A program made the position numbers and the translations under genes. From Gari tellinella (taxonomy: Eukaryota; Mollusca; Bivalvia; Cardiida; Psammobiidae), in the NCBI GenBank assembly GCA_922989275.2, contig OV277857.1, positions 51,871,083 to 51,935,082 on the forward strand: DNA of 64,000 nt, written 5' to 3'. The notes under the pieces were generated by a model that was given only the letters and a program-made list of their open reading frames with translations, was not told the DNA's origin and did no database searches. This document shows positions 1 to 12,611 of this stretch, piece by piece (the first letter of the stretch is position 1; every line of letters begins with the position of its first letter).

Positions 1-152
1 TGTGACTTTGAGAAAAACAGCAGACGGTATTGCAGACGTGAAATATTGAACATATTTTGTCTTGTTTCATGAACAGCGACAAGCGTGGTTGTAATGAGGG
101 AATCATTCTTGGGAGGCCCGTTGTAGAGAGGGAGCACTGACTGTACGTCGAC
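1..152. repeat. Partial copy of the CAGTG-ended MITE
   Basis: The segment gagaaaaacagcagacg through gtagagagggagcactg matches the right half of the complete element at 35123-35471 (inverted) and the copy at about 7370-7735. The left end lies outside the window. Confidence 0.7.
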
Positions 153-2060
153 ATCTCACCCAACTTGTACCTCCAAGCTGCTGTCCGTTCATAACCGCAA
201 GTCGAACATAGTAGACACATACCATAAATGAGTCTTCTACGCTTAGGGTCTGACTCTGTACAATGTTCGTAACCAAACTTAAAAAATATACCAAATGTTT
301 ATCTCTGACTTAGCCATACTAGGTCACACTGTCAATTCATGTTCTTCTTGTGTATCAATTATACTTAAAGACACTTTGAATTCTCAACGATTATTTGAAC
401 TGAAAATAAGTAAATGGCATCTCCTCAGATACAATGTAGTCTTAAATATACCCATTTAAAACTGATCACATATGGAGATGATTACAACACGCCTTTTCCT
501 CTAGTTTAGATTACTCGTCTTTTAGAGACGATTTTAATAACATTTATTTCAGACTTTTTAATGGTTTAACAATTACTGGACATTCAGTTTTTGAATCATC
601 TCCCTGTAAGTTAAAAAGTAAAACAACAACGACAATAAAATTACAACAACAGTTGTCACAACAAAGCTCGCGGCAAATTTTGAAACTCAAAAGCAGAGAC
701 TGAGTTCAAGGTCGATGTCACAGAGTGAAACTATTCGCACGGATGGAAAGGTGTTGTCCATATATACACACCATAACATGAACATCAAATATGAAAGCAA
801 TACCCCAAGGAACAAAGAGGTGATGTGCATTTTCTTAATTATTTCTTAGCTGTTCACGACGGCGCCGACGACAAATACGCCGGGGATATAGCATAATCTC
901 GTCGTGTACTTCGTACAGGCGAGCTAAAAAACGTACAGCAAGATTAAGGCATTCAAATTTTTTTGACAAGGTTTTACAAGGGCTCAAGATAAGAGGTAGT
1001 AAACTGAATAAATCAATCCTATTGTGTTACTACACATTAGAATCTTCTCGAAAATAATATTCTAATGAGTAGTGACACCATAGGGTGTAATGCAGAAAAT
1101 TAATAAAGATTTAAGGTTTTGAAATACTCCTCTTAGCTGGAGCCCTGGATTTTGTAGAACATACAGTGTGTGTGGTGGAGAAAACTGTATAACTAATAAT
1201 GTACACAAAGTCCCCAGGGTATTTATATACTACGCAAGAAAATAACACAGGGTCCTTATTCTACGTAGACGAATGCCATAGGGTCTTCATTCTATGTAGG
1301 CAAATGACCCAGGGTCCATATTCTACGAATGAAAATGACACTTAAAGACATTTCCTGACGACCTTTCGGTCATAACGCCTTGTCAGACAATTTCCTTACA
1401 AAAAGCATGGGTCTTGTGCACATGCAGGTAGCAAAGAATCATTGAAGCGTCTCATGTGAGACCCGACCTTTATATTTGATAGTTTGGTTAGAAATAACCT
1501 TGAAAAGCATCTAGAGCCTCACAAGGTAAACTGAGATTGGTATACCTGCTGGCAGCTTACGCTGCATGCTTTTGCACGCCTATCGAGAACAATGGGGGAC
1601 CCCATCAATGGACTGAGGAAATATCTTTAAAACAGTGTAGCTGTGGGGAATATAATTGTCATATTCAAACAATGTAGACACAGAAGAAAAATACATTACC
1701 GTAGACGTGTGGTGATTTACGCTGGTCGCCATAATTATTGAGCTTTGCGTGTCGTAGTGTTAGGGTCATACAACTAATTCTTTTACCAGACTAATGTTTA
1801 TACTGCACAATTACTTACACATACCGGTACTTCCCTCAATAATTTTTATCAACACTGTTTAGACTAAAGATATTCCTGGTGAGTTTATTTGATTCTACGG
1901 TGACAGATTCTACGGTGTCCGCACTGCCAGAGAACTTTCCGGGCAAGGATTGGCTTGACAAGCCATCTCCGTGTCCACGGAAAGCTGCACAAATTGTAGG
2001 ATGACAAAAGTGGTCTTCGTCATTTATGACGGAAGAACTATATATATATACGGTGACAGT
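153..2060. other. No gene seen
   Basis: AT-rich sequence without a convincing exon on either strand. A short motif similar to ggtcttcattctatgtag recurs three times near 1250-1330. A segment near 1345-1580 (cctgacgacctttcggt, ctcatgtgagacccg) is repeated at about 10245-10560, so part of this stretch is a dispersed repeat. Confidence 0.5.
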
Positions 2061-2280
2061 ATTAAAGGGACTGGCAGACATATTTGGCATAAGAATGTAA
2101 ATGTATGTCAAATGATTATATAAACAGTTAAACATGTTAATATTAGTTTAGGATAAGAATTTATGTTAAAACTGCATTTTAAAGAATTATTTTTAACTCT
2201 GGTGGGATTCGAACTCTGGACACGCGTAAGAAAAATAATTGACTCAGACGTCTTAATCACAAGGCCAACGAGCCATTCAT
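2061..2280 (-). mobile_element. tRNA-derived SINE, minus strand
   Basis: Read on the minus strand it starts atgaatggctcgttggcctt (box A-like) and has agttcgaatcccacca (box B-like). A body follows, ending in ccctttaa. A second copy with the same body and 3' end lies at 4602-4828. The head resembles a Leu/Ser-type tRNA but cannot be a functional tRNA gene. Confidence 0.65.
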
Positions 2281-2504
2281 ACCTATTTAACCTACTTTAG
2301 TGTACAGTGGATGAGAAGACATTATTATTTCCTATTTATGCCGGAGCGTGCACAAAAGGTGCGAAATCGATTTATTCCATTGATCGACGGAATATATTTT
2401 GCGAAAGATTTTTGAAGTCGTAAATGATTTTAATTATCTGGGCACAGTGTTTAATTACATCGGGAATTTTGAGCTCGTTCTATTTTTATTTCGTCTACTA
2501 CTGC

Positions 2505-3100
2505 TATTGTAGAAAGGTGTTGTTCTAACACTAGCAGCCGTAGCAGCAGCCATAGTAGTAGTAATATTAGTAGCAGTTAAGTAGCAGTTAGTAGTACATG
2601 TAGTAGAAATGGAGGCAGTGGTAGTTGTCGTAGTAGCAGCAACAATAGAAGGAGTTTATTGATAGGAGAAGAGATAGTAGTAACAGTAGTATTACCAACA
2701 ACACCAGCATTATTACTATATAAATGGTAGCAGTGGTAGCACTAGTAAAAGAAGCAGCAACAGGAGTAGAAATAGTAGTAGTTACAATAGTAGCAGCAAA
2801 AGTAGCAAAACAACTGCACCAGCAGCAGTAGAAGTAGTAGTTCCAGTAGTAGTAGCTGTACAAAAAAGCAGTTGTAGTATCAGCATCAAAAGAATTAGTA
2901 TATTATAAGTAGAGGTACAAGGAGAAACAGCAGTATTAGCAGCAGCAACAGCATCAAAATGAGTAGTATAATTGTAGTAGATGTAGTTGTAGAAACAGTA
3001 GTAGCGGCATTAGTTACAGCAGCAGAAGCAAAATATGTAGTACTAGAATTACTTGAAATAAGAAATGGTAGCAGTAGTAATGGCAGCAGCAAAGTTGGTA
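2505..3100. repeat. Imperfect trinucleotide repeat tract (AGT/AGC/AAC)
   Basis: About 600 bases are dominated by agtagtag and agcagcaac type triplets with scattered changes. Minus-strand open frames here read as runs of Tyr, Cys, Leu, Thr and Ser and are artefacts of the repeat. Confidence 0.9.
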
Positions 3101-4311
3101 ATATATTCTTACACGATAAAGAAACTGTATATTAGGTTTGAGGGACTTGTGGTATACTTTGAAACTACATATCGCAGACAACAATATTAAAGTAAAGGAC
3201 GATGTGACGGCGAAGGAGTACAGACATCACAATACATTTGGCGGTAAATAAGTAAATACCCAATTATACAAACCACAGATGTTGACGAGTGAGATGGGTC
3301 AATCAAGGTGCCTGAAAATATAATCGAAAATACACATAAATGCATGCAAGCGTAAACGCAATTCAACAAAATGCAGAAAATCAAAATATTTCGAAATTCC
3401 TATCAGTTTGTTTTTATATGGGCGGAAACAATTTGGAACCTTCTAAAATGCCGGTTTATCTTTCCTATGATCAGAATCCAAACTGTTTGCAAAATAACTT
3501 TTGTACTCGTCCTTCGGCAGTGAAGGGGTTAAGGTCCGACTCTCTAGATTTATCCGGTATGCTTGATTTGTAATATGTCCCGGAAAAAAAGTTCTGATTA
3601 AGTTTTGGTATGATTGCTTTTGCATCGTTTTTCCTAGTCAAACTATTTTATATTAGTAGTTGAATGCTCGTAGATGATTAGGTAGCACCCCTCTAACGAT
3701 ATATAGCCGATTTTGATAAAAAATGGTTCTCTGCCGCGTGCGTAGAGCAAACGGCCATTCTCTTCACCGGATTGTTCGGTACGGCTCGTCTGTATTTCCG
3801 ATCACTGTAAATATAGTACCGATATTGACCGGAATGAACTCAGTCTCATAAAGGCCTTACTACCTTAAGTATATATTCTAATAATGAAAAAAGTAACTCT
3901 TTACTTCATAATATGCTTCTAGTTTGAACACAGGTGACCACTTAACTCTTCCATTGCCAACGGCGCTAAAAGGCGCTTTTGCAAAGTTTCGATCCTGATC
4001 AGACGCTGCGTGACTCGGCTTCCGATCAGGATCCAAACAGTTTGACACTCGTATTGACATTTCTTTAGTCATAATAGCCCTAATGCCGACTACACTACCA
4101 ATGAAGATGGTATTTTGGCGGTAAGAGGGTTGAAACAGACGATAAAACGTGGCAGGGAAAGAGTGTTAAAGCAGACTGAAAGTAACACAGAATGGGCCTT
4201 ACTGTCAGCCTGCTTCAAGCTACTATTTACAAGGATACAACAATTATTTCGTATGTTGCATATTCATTGGTGTATAAAAGGAAACTATTTGTTCAGTGGA
4301 GGAATGAATTA
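3101..4311. other. No gene seen; MITE fragments
   Basis: Small palindromic fragments of the gatcagacg family occur near 3985-4050, and a fragment of the second MITE core near 4160-4220. No supported exon. Confidence 0.5.
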
Positions 4312-4828
4312 AAGGGACTCGCAACCGGATGGTGTACTTGTCAAAATAAAATAAAATACTCAAAAAAGCAAATTTGTGGCATTATTTGGCTTCTGACATT
4401 AAAAAAATATGATCAGTCCAAAAAAAGTATCAAGAATCGTCACCAAATCTTAGTTGTTTTTTAGATATTTTCATCGTTTTTCAATAGCGTTAGTAGACGG
4501 TATAGTTGTTGTTGTTGCTGCTCTACACGGGCTCAGACATAAACCAGAGCCGAATAATGTACTATCAATCGCTACGTTAATTCGCTACCGTATATATAGA
4601 GAGCGCTCGTAGCCGAGTGGGTAAAGAGTTTCCTTATTTTTCATGTTTGTCTCTGCATGGAGGGTCACGGTTTCTAATCCCATAAGAGCTTCTTCTTTAT
4701 TTTTTTTGAAATGCATTTTTTAACAGAATTTATTATCCTAAACTAAATCTTACCCATTTATATAAGCATCTGACATATATTTACAAATTACTATTTTTAA
4801 TGCTAAATCCGGTTGCGAGCCTCTTTAA
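4312..4828. mobile_element. Composite element with inverted ends containing a tRNA-derived SINE
   Basis: The ends aaagggactcgcaaccggat (4312) and atccggttgcgagcctcttt (near 4828) are inverted copies. Inside, 4602-4828 on the plus strand is a SINE. Its head gagcgctcgtagccgagtgg and box B-like ggtttctaatccc precede a body similar to 2061-2280. Confidence 0.55.
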
Positions 4829-5890
4829 ATGTGTAAAATGGGTATTTATGGGGTAAATATTAAAATCGTTAGGTTTTACCGTTGATTTTATTTGAGACAA
4901 TAATGTAGGTTCGTTGCTCTCCATCTTGGCTACAGCAAAAAAAGAAAATACGCATGTATGAACAGTGTTGAAAATGTTAGTGGCCCTTTAATATGAAATT
5001 AAACATTAACTAAAGAGTCAAGCTTATCATAACATTCCTTTTTGCAAAACCAAAATCTAACAATTTATTTCAATTTGAGTGGCGACCAGTTTGAACTCTG
5101 ATCAGACACTGGGTTACCGTGACTTCTGATCAGACTCCAAACCGTTTGCAATGGATATATAGTTTAGCATAAATAGAGAAAAATCAATTCTTTTGGATTG
5201 ATATAAAACATATATCACGAGAGTGGGTTGTTATGTGGCTAAAAAATGAGTCCACAGGACGAGTTGTTTCACCAGATACCAACCCATTAGAGTGATATGT
5301 TTTTCATATCTATCAAATGGAATTGGTTATTCTATTTATTATATACATTTTAATGACGTTTCTACAGACAAAACACACACAATTAACTGTTACGCGCGAC
5401 AAACGATATTGTGACGTGACGTCAGAAAAATGATATCTTCACTGCAAACTTGTATCATCACTAGTGATGATATCAACTGTGACGGATATGAAATTAATCT
5501 AACTGAGAAATCTGTATAAATCATCGATATGTATATAATGCCGTAGTCAGAGGACATGATTTATACTGACATCGGATCAACCTTATGTCATAGTATTCAT
5601 ATTTTGATTACAAATATTGGCAAGGGACCTACATGTACAGTGGGAAAAAAGTTTCTCGTTCAAGTTTAAAGAAATATAAGCACAAATACAATGCAATAAA
5701 ATGTAGAAAACTACTGATTAATGAAAAGTCTAAATATTATTTTCTAGTCTTGGTTGTAACCAGTTTGGAACCTGATCAGACGCCTGGTTACTCTAGGCCT
5801 GATCTAGCTACATACTGTTTTTAATAAAATTAATTCTTTAAGCATAAATGGGTTTCTGTATGGAAGAATAACTTCTTATCGCAAACTAAC
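4829..5890. other. Intergenic or intronic tract; MITE near 5190-5330
   Basis: A foldback (ataaaacatatatcac with gagtgggttg, and its inverted copy ending gtgatatgtttttc) lies at about 5195-5325. A decayed gatcagacactgggttac palindrome is at 5095-5150. No exon C candidate was found. Confidence 0.5.
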
Positions 5891-6028
5891 CCGACTGACA
5901 TGCACAATGATCTTGTTTCTCCTAACAGCATTGTTCCGATGGTAACATCTGTTATACACTTTCCATTTCGCAAAACAGGGTAGGTAACTCTTAGAGGTAG
6001 TCCTTGCTGGCATTGATGCATAACATCA
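5891..6028 (-). CDS. Exon 28 (last found): B exon of module 6
   Basis: This 138-nt exon runs phase 2 to 2, with acceptor atatttgacag and donor gttagttt. It encodes VMHQCQQGLPLRV, NGKCITDVTI and ends ETRSLCMSVG. The terminal SLCMSV strand matches other B exons. No C exon could be found between here and base 1. The gene therefore continues outside, or the last exon is too short to recognise. Confidence 0.75.
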
Positions 6029-7370
6029 CTGTCAAATATAAAGTACATGCGAGAAAGTTGTTTACCCCCTCACTACCTTGCTCAAGTACAATGGTTATTA
6101 GCAAACAGTCTGGATCCAGATCAGGCGCTGCGTTATAGTTCGGACCTTTAGTCACGCTAATAAGTGACAATGTCAATGCTTTACTTCACCATAATATGTG
6201 TAGTGTCAATTATTTTCAAAATATTATAAATACATGATCATGTGGTATGTAACATTAAGGTTTCTTTGGAATGTTTGCAAGCACATGTGAGTACATATCA
6301 TCGATATGTTAATGTAAAAAAGGTTGCATCTGGATATACACTGTATATGCACATGCAACCCTTTATCACCTAAATGATGATATGTGATCACAGAAATATC
6401 GAATAATTAACATGAGTGTTATCACATTCTGATAAATAACATTCAACTTGAATTCAATGTAATAAAATAAATGCAAATCAATACAAATCAATGCATATCC
6501 AGAAATTATATCTGGTATATAACACTGGCTTATGATACATGTGGACCAGATATTTGAAAGGATTAACGCTTTTACTCACCAATTAATCGTTGATGTTATT
6601 CAAGAGGGTTGTTAGCACATATAAAATTGTATGTACCAACAACCCGTTTTTAGTCACCGAGGACGCGTAAACATCAAACATTTTTTTGCATTTAAGACTA
6701 TCTAATTCTTGGCGCAAATTGAGTCCTTTCTCAATATATTTTGGCTTGTGCAAATATACTGTATTGTCTACTGTCTTACATAATGCATGTAAATGTTCTC
6801 TCAGTTTGAAGTCAATGTAAACACTCTTCTTTAAAGCGCATTTGACGTAGCTGGTTATACATTATGCATATCAACATAAAATGCATTTCTTTTTCAACCA
6901 CACAAATACTATTTCGTAAACAGTACTTGCAAAATCTTCTCTTTCAACGTGCAATTGACGCTCTTTCTCTATCATAAAACTATGACTTGAACATCGAACA
7001 TTTGATCAAACTTCGCCATCCTCGATGATTTTAAGTTCAAAATATAGGCATTTTCTTACTGAAGATGTATTTAAAATAAGTAACAAACATTATGGGTCCA
7101 CGGAACTTGGCGCCTGACCAGGATCTAAAAAGTTTGAAAATAAGCATGATACTCGGGTACACCAGCGACGAGAATAAGAATTACATGTATACACATTTTT
7201 GTCCATCGAACGTGGCACATGTATGTTTTCGATAGTCATTGATAATTGGCATGCGGTGGAAAAGATTACTAGTTGCGTGTACAGGAAATCAAACGCAAAC
7301 GTAATGCAATTTAATTCAAAGAATGACTGTGTTTGAAAATAATGATGATCTATTTCTATTTGAGTGGCAA
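6029..7370. other. Intron 27, left part; small hairpins
   Basis: A partial TTAA-family MITE lies near 6065-6180. Hairpins are built on ggttgcat...atgcaacc (6320-6362) and gggttgttagc...accaacaaccc (6605-6650). Nothing coding was recognised. Confidence 0.5.
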
Positions 7371-7735
7371 ACAGTTTCCCTCTCTACAACGACACCCAAT
7401 TGGAGATAAAACTTGTGTGCGTTGTTCGGAGGGAGTCGTTTTATGGAGGAAAATTGGCTTACCTTTGCAAACAGCTTGAATCCAGATCAGACGCTGCGTA
7501 ACGCGGCGTCTGATATGGCTTCAAGCTGTTTGTCAATCGTCTTTACGTTTTTTTCTGTCAAAAAGTCCATTATGTAATTTTGAGAAAAACAGCAGACGAC
7601 AATTTTAAGCAGACGATATTGCAGCAATATAAGCGTTAGACAAGTTTTTCCTGTTTAGGGAACTGCGGCAAATGTCGTTGTAAGGAGGGAGTCGTTGTTG
7701 GGAGGGCCTTCGTAGAGAGGGAGCGCTGTATCAGG
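7370..7735. mobile_element. CAGTG-ended MITE, nearly complete copy
   Basis: Ends ccctctctacaacgac and gtagagagggagcgctg are inverted. It carries a central palindrome cagacgctgcgtaacgcgg and the cagcagacgacaa segment. It is homologous to the element at 35123-35471. Confidence 0.75.
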
Positions 7736-7812
7736 CTCTGGATACGTTTATTTTAAAAGAGTACCCGTTACGTCTTCTCCACTATCTATCAACAAATAGT
7801 GTTTCGTTTTAA

Positions 7813-8262
7813 CACTTCACTACCCTATTACTTCGAGTACAATGGTTATGTGCAAGCAGTTTGTATCCTGATCAGACACTGCGTTAACCCTTTACCCAAT
7901 AGAAGCGACTTTTAGCGTATTTAATTTATTCCTCCGCTGAAGAAAATAGTTCCAGTTTATACCCTCATGAACAATTACCATTACAAATATTTTATATAGC
8001 CTAGCAGATTTTAGCTTAAAGCAGGCTGAAAGTAAAGCAGAATGTGCCTTAAGGCACATTCTGCTTTACTTTCAACCTGCTTTAAGTGTTCCACTGAATT
8101 CAAAACTAAAACAGGCTATGAGGTAAAGGGTTAAGCGGCGTTTGATCAGGATTCAAACTGTTTGACTCTTAATCTTATAGTTCTGTGGTCAAAAACTTAA
8201 AACTGAAAAATAAAAGCAGACACTAATTGTTTAAAGCTGTTGACGTTACGGCTGATGACGAC
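7813..8262. mobile_element. TTAA-type MITE family 1, interrupted by a family 2 MITE
   Basis: The left part (cacttcactacc ... tcctgatcagacactgcg) and right part (gcggcgtttgatcaggattc ...) form the family 1 palindrome. It is split exactly at TTAA by the insertion at 7888-8130. The right boundary is approximate. Confidence 0.7.
7888..8130. mobile_element. TTAA-type MITE family 2
   Basis: It begins ccctttaccc and ends ggtaaaggg. TTAA is present on both sides (7884-7887 and 8131-8134). The centre is a palindrome around gcagaatgtgccttaaggca. A second copy is at 50590-50834. TTAA duplications and CCCTTT ends suggest piggyBac-type mobilisation. Confidence 0.85.
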
Positions 8263-8718
8263 AAAATTTATCCGGCCGTTATTACTTGCAAAATTGAAGT
8301 ATCACATAATTCTGACAAAATGCACATTTGAGTTTTCATGTGAAAACATCCTGCAAATTTATATTATTCTAGCTTGATAACTGTATGGAGAGTAAGACGG
8401 ACACAGTATTTACTGTATATTTAGTCGAACGAATGAACAGTATTACAGACAGAAGGATGAACAACCGAACAGATGGACAAACGGACAATGTTTAACAGTA
8501 TGTCACCGACTAATCGTCGCGCAGGCAAAATAAAACGGAATTCTTTAAAGGTAGTTGCTAAACAATGGAAAGAAAAGAAAACAAATTGTTCAAGTTTTCC
8601 ATTCGCACCTCCCTTTGAGAGTTTTCTGCCTCACTTTTGTCAAGCATTAAGTAGTACATGTATTTTCTTTTTCTAAAGAGTAGCGTCCGGTATAGATAAG
8701 TTTTATTTTAGTTCTTAC
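8263..8718. other. Intron 27, right part; nothing recognised
   Basis: The plus-strand open frame at 8473-8676 lacks domain or splice support and is taken as chance. Confidence 0.5.
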
Positions 8719-8831
8719 CATGTCCCGTGACCGTCAAGTTCAGCTACAAGCCACGTATGACAAGGAACACCAGCAAGGCACGATAAGGTAGACTTCCCTG
8801 GATACGTCTCAGCAGCAAAATGTGGTCTTGT
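8719..8831 (-). CDS. Exon 27: A exon of module 6
   Basis: This 113-nt exon runs phase 0 to 2, with acceptor tcatcatcag and donor gtaagaac. It encodes RPHFAAETYPGKST, then LSCLAGVPCHTWLVAEL. It has a clear A-exon layout with a C-x5-C pair. It is followed by a 2.7-kb intron full of MITEs. Confidence 0.82.
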
Positions 8832-9339
8832 CTGATGATGAATGTGTACAGTAAGTGCGTGTAATTTAATAGATATAAATGTGTGTTATATTTTAGATAA
8901 ATATGTATAGTGTTATTGAAAAAAAGTTCACGATTCATGTTCCCTTAATTAAATTATTAAACAGATGCTAGAATAGTTTGTGTAAGGCAACAACCTTTTT
9001 AACAAACACAAACTTCTAATACATAGGTGACTTCTCAATTCAGATAAGAATGAAAGCAGGATAATATGGTGCATATCAAAATGAAAGCTAAATAGTAATG
9101 TTTTTAGGCGTCTTTCATAAGTGTCATTATATTATATTCAGCTTATAATACGTTACGGGTTCTCTGCTACTCATATGTACACTTTCAGCATTCTCTTTGT
9201 GAATAATTAAATAAGTTTGAAAATAGAGTACGACTTTTTAAGAAAATAGAAAAAATAAAAGTTCTAATAGTTGTTCTTTATACACATTGTGTAACTGAGG
9301 TATACAATAAAACACATAAAGTATTTCAAATTTCCTTAC

Positions 9340-9365
9340 CAGGTCAACGACTGTCGGAGCATTTC
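9340..9365 (-). CDS. Exon 26: linker exon of module 6
   Basis: This 26-nt exon runs phase 1 to 0 (acceptor ttatgtctag, donor gtaaggaa) and encodes NAPTVVDL after a Gly split codon. Length and phase are identical to exons 6 and 19. Confidence 0.62.
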
Positions 9366-10051
9366 CTAGACATAAAAAGAAAGTGATTATATTGTTCATT
9401 CTACTTGATAGTTTACAAAGAATAAAGAAAAAACCCACACAGAATAAAATTTTCACATAACAGGGTAAAATGAATTAGTACAATTTATAGATGATGTCAA
9501 CACTCTTATTGCTAAGCGCTGAAGCAGTGTATTTTTCAATACTATGTAGCTGTTCGACACTTAACACAGACTCGTATTCAGTCAAAACGCATAGTATGTA
9601 AATTTCAGAGATTAAAAGGCGACTACTTCCTTGGTGTTGATCGACGTTTGATCATGTTCTAAACTGCCTGACAGATGTATGTTTAAGATCAAACCAATTC
9701 ATCTAGATTATAATCTTAATATTGCATAGGATGTTTCATTCAAAGTATTTAGTACGTATTTACAGAAAACGTAGATCATATACGATTAACGATTCCGCCC
9801 ATGACATGTCTATTGGTGTCAATAACATTATTTAGAACCAACCCTATGTTTACAAAGCGTTTATGTTGAGTTAAAAATCATTCTAAAAAAACCTCAAACC
9901 TGACCAACTGAGAACGATGGCAGACTCAACTCAAAATCTTTATAGTCGTTGGCTTTGTACTATAATGCTCACACCTGTCCACTCAAACCGGAGACATATA
10001 TCAGACTCAACTGAAATGCTGTACTACCAACCTTGAGCCCTGTATTATTAC

Positions 10052-10098
10052 CTGTCGGAAGACTGTTGACTGTAACACAAATTTGATCCATGATATTT
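10052..10098 (-). CDS. Exon 25: C exon of module 5
   Basis: This 47-nt exon runs phase 2 to 1 (acceptor taatgtttcag, donor gtaataat) and encodes NIMDQICVTVNSLPT. The QICVTVN core is the closest of the set to HYR-domain terminal strands. Confidence 0.78.
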
Positions 10099-10727
10099 CT
10101 GAAACATTATACAGTGAAAAAAAAGTTATTATTTTCATTATAATTTGTAATGTACTGAATGTATTTCGTTTTTCTTTATCTCAAACACACATGTGATTTC
10201 ACAGTCAAACTTCCAGTGAAGGTAAGTGCATTTTTGAATATTTAAGGACATTTCTTGACCTAGTTTCAGTGATAATACCTAGTCAGGTATGTCCCAGGCA
10301 AAACTCATGCTTTTGTGCTCAGCTGTACTACTGTGAATCACTGAAGCGTCTCATGTGAGGCCCGAATGTTATATTTTATAGTTTGGTTAGAAAAAAACAT
10401 TGCAAAACCTCTTGACTCAGGGCCTCACTAAGCAAACTGAGATTATTATAGCATATGCTGCATGCTTTTATGGTTATACTTTTACACCTATACTTTTACA
10501 CCTATTGAGAACGATTGGGGGACTCCATCAACGGCTTGAGGAAAAGTCTTTCAGATCTTATATAATTTGTTTCAAAATGACAATTATTGCAGATCCTGAT
10601 CAGAGGGATTCGTTACAGAACTTGATCTACACTGCTTGCATATGGCAATTTCACTAAATTTATTCATACTTTATGTAAATGACGAGTACACTCGTCTCTA
10701 CAGTGTTAAGCAAACCAAAGTACTCAC

Positions 10728-10907
10728 ACTACACTGTTTCCATTGTTTGTAGTATGTAGACAGAACTTATGCGATCCTACCGTTGAGGGTGTCAAAGATA
10801 TCACCGCAACATTTGAAGTTATATTCGAGTTTCCCGTTCTCCGGATTTCAAGTATACCGCCAGGTTCGGTAGCCGTCAAGTCTGAGTCTATATATTGTAT
10901 GGCAGGC
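10728..10907 (-). CDS. Exon 24: B exon of module 5
   Basis: This 180-nt exon runs phase 2 to 2, with acceptor tatggattacag and donor gtgagtac. It encodes YIDSDLTATEPGGILEI, NVAVISL and ends VGSHKFCLHTTNNGNS. The EPGGILEI and SHKFCLHT segments look like strand E to F of a beta-sandwich with a YxC-type end. Confidence 0.83.
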
Positions 10908-11478
10908 CTGTAATCCATAGAATTTAAAAGGTTACATACATTGCACCAATCATGAGAATGTTTAAGGTGAGTCAAATTGTAATTTTTATTGGTAAACAAC
11001 CAAATAAATAGCCTCCAAATGTGTTTACACATTCTTACTTCTATTCCTTTTATAATGGTGTTTTGTCAGCAATATAAAATCATTGTAGTTTTTGATATTT
11101 TGTTTCACTGAATTTGATTTAAGAGTCCTTCATAATAAGTATTATTCAGATGTCCTAGAAGAAATATTCGTTCCATAGATCCCTTTAATGTCTTAGAATG
11201 TAGTCGTATTCTAAATTATAGTTTTCGAAACGGTTATAATTTCTAGCTGAAACATTAACATTTGAAATCAAATTAGATATCGTAACACGGCGTTTGATCA
11301 GGATCCAAACTGTTTGAGACTCAGAGGAAGTATGGCAACACTTTTTCAGGCAGACCATATATATGGAAGTGAATGTTAACAGCGACTTATGTCATCATAC
11401 TGGCAGTGAAATAGTTAAAAGATCTATACAGTGATTGAATACATATGACCTCAAAATATCTTAAATGATTTACTGAAA

Positions 11479-11684
11479 CCCTTTTACTGCCTCACCCAGA
11501 GTACAATGGTTATTTGCAAACAGTTTGGATTCGTATCAGAAGCTGCGATATGCGTAAATATACGTATGACCAGGATTCAAACTGTTTAACACTCATTACG
11601 AAATAAATTAAGTTTAGTTTATGTAAGGTTTAAATTTGAGACGTATTTTTGTTTAAAACAGATTACTCTAAGACTGTTGAGGGG
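11479..11684. mobile_element. TTAA-type MITE family 1, diverged copy
   Basis: It starts cccttttactgcc and ends gttgagggg before TTAA. Internal aatggttatttgcaaacag and a diverged palindrome match 57224-57423. The left flank is not TTAA, so that side has decayed. Confidence 0.6.
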
Positions 11685-11843
11685 TTAATCTAAGTGTAAA
11701 TCAGTTCGGAGACTAACCAGAAACTGAATGACTTTGCATGTGATGTTGCACTAAAACGTTTGCAATCGACACAAGATCTTGAAATGAAGCTGTAGTTGGT
11801 GGGTTAAAATATTTCTTGGCTGAAATACATGTAACGTACTCAC

Positions 11844-11965
11844 GGTGAGCTAAGACTTCCCGTATATTGAACAGGTATTTCGCAAAGTCTATGAACCACA
11901 CACTCAATCTGAGATACGTGAGCAACATGCTGGTCGAACGAAGAACCTTGGTTTGTAACATCAGT
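11844..11965 (-). CDS. Exon 23: A exon (linker fused or absent) of module 5
   Basis: The donor gtgagtac is strong and gives phase 2. The phase 1 end of exon 22 implies the real acceptor is the AG at about 11995-11996 (tattgttgtcag), extending the exon to about 11994 and fusing linker and A parts as in exon 10. The shorter border given here (phase 0, ending ACT GAT) is the minimum supported coding core. It encodes NQGSSFDQHVAHVS, then QIECVVHRLCEIPV with the A-exon cysteine pair. Confidence 0.7.
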
Positions 11966-12611
11966 CTGAGCTGTATGCGTTGTAACTGCTGACAACAATA
12001 TAAGATTTGACAGTAACAACGGGTACTCGCCATTACCAGTTTATTCTGAATGTAGTTGGTAGCTGCGCAAGTTGGTTAGGGGAGGGTAGAATACACCCAC
12101 TGCCCGAATTGGCAGAGTGGTAAGACTACCCCATAAAGTGACACCAAAACATTCACACACAGGCATGAAGCGCACTATATGACAATTATATGTGTCCCGT
12201 TGACGTAAATCCTACTCAAACATGAGAAGACATTAACTCATATGAGCCCAGTGAACTCGTCCATGCTTATATATTATATTAGTCTATTCTTCATCTAAGG
12301 GGGTCTGGTCTAACATTTCAAATTCGGTGTGTTTATACCGAAACTCCTGTCTGTAAACTGTGTAGATTATGATCAGACACCGCATTGTGCGGCGTATGGT
12401 CAGAGTCTTCACTGTTTGCCTATGTCCGATATAATATTTCGTTTAGATAATTGCTTATTTCCGTTATTCTTATATTAGACTAAAATGGCGATCTCGATGG
12501 TTCAAATCAACGAGAAAAACTCGTACTTTTGTTTCACATACATGTGTATAAAAAAATATTACCATTTCTCATATGGCATAATCGTGTGAGCTTAAGAACA
12601 AAGCTACTTAC

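Noticed and set aside
2588..3092. Minus-strand open frames of 91 and 65 codons
   Set aside because: Low-complexity translation of the trinucleotide repeat tract.
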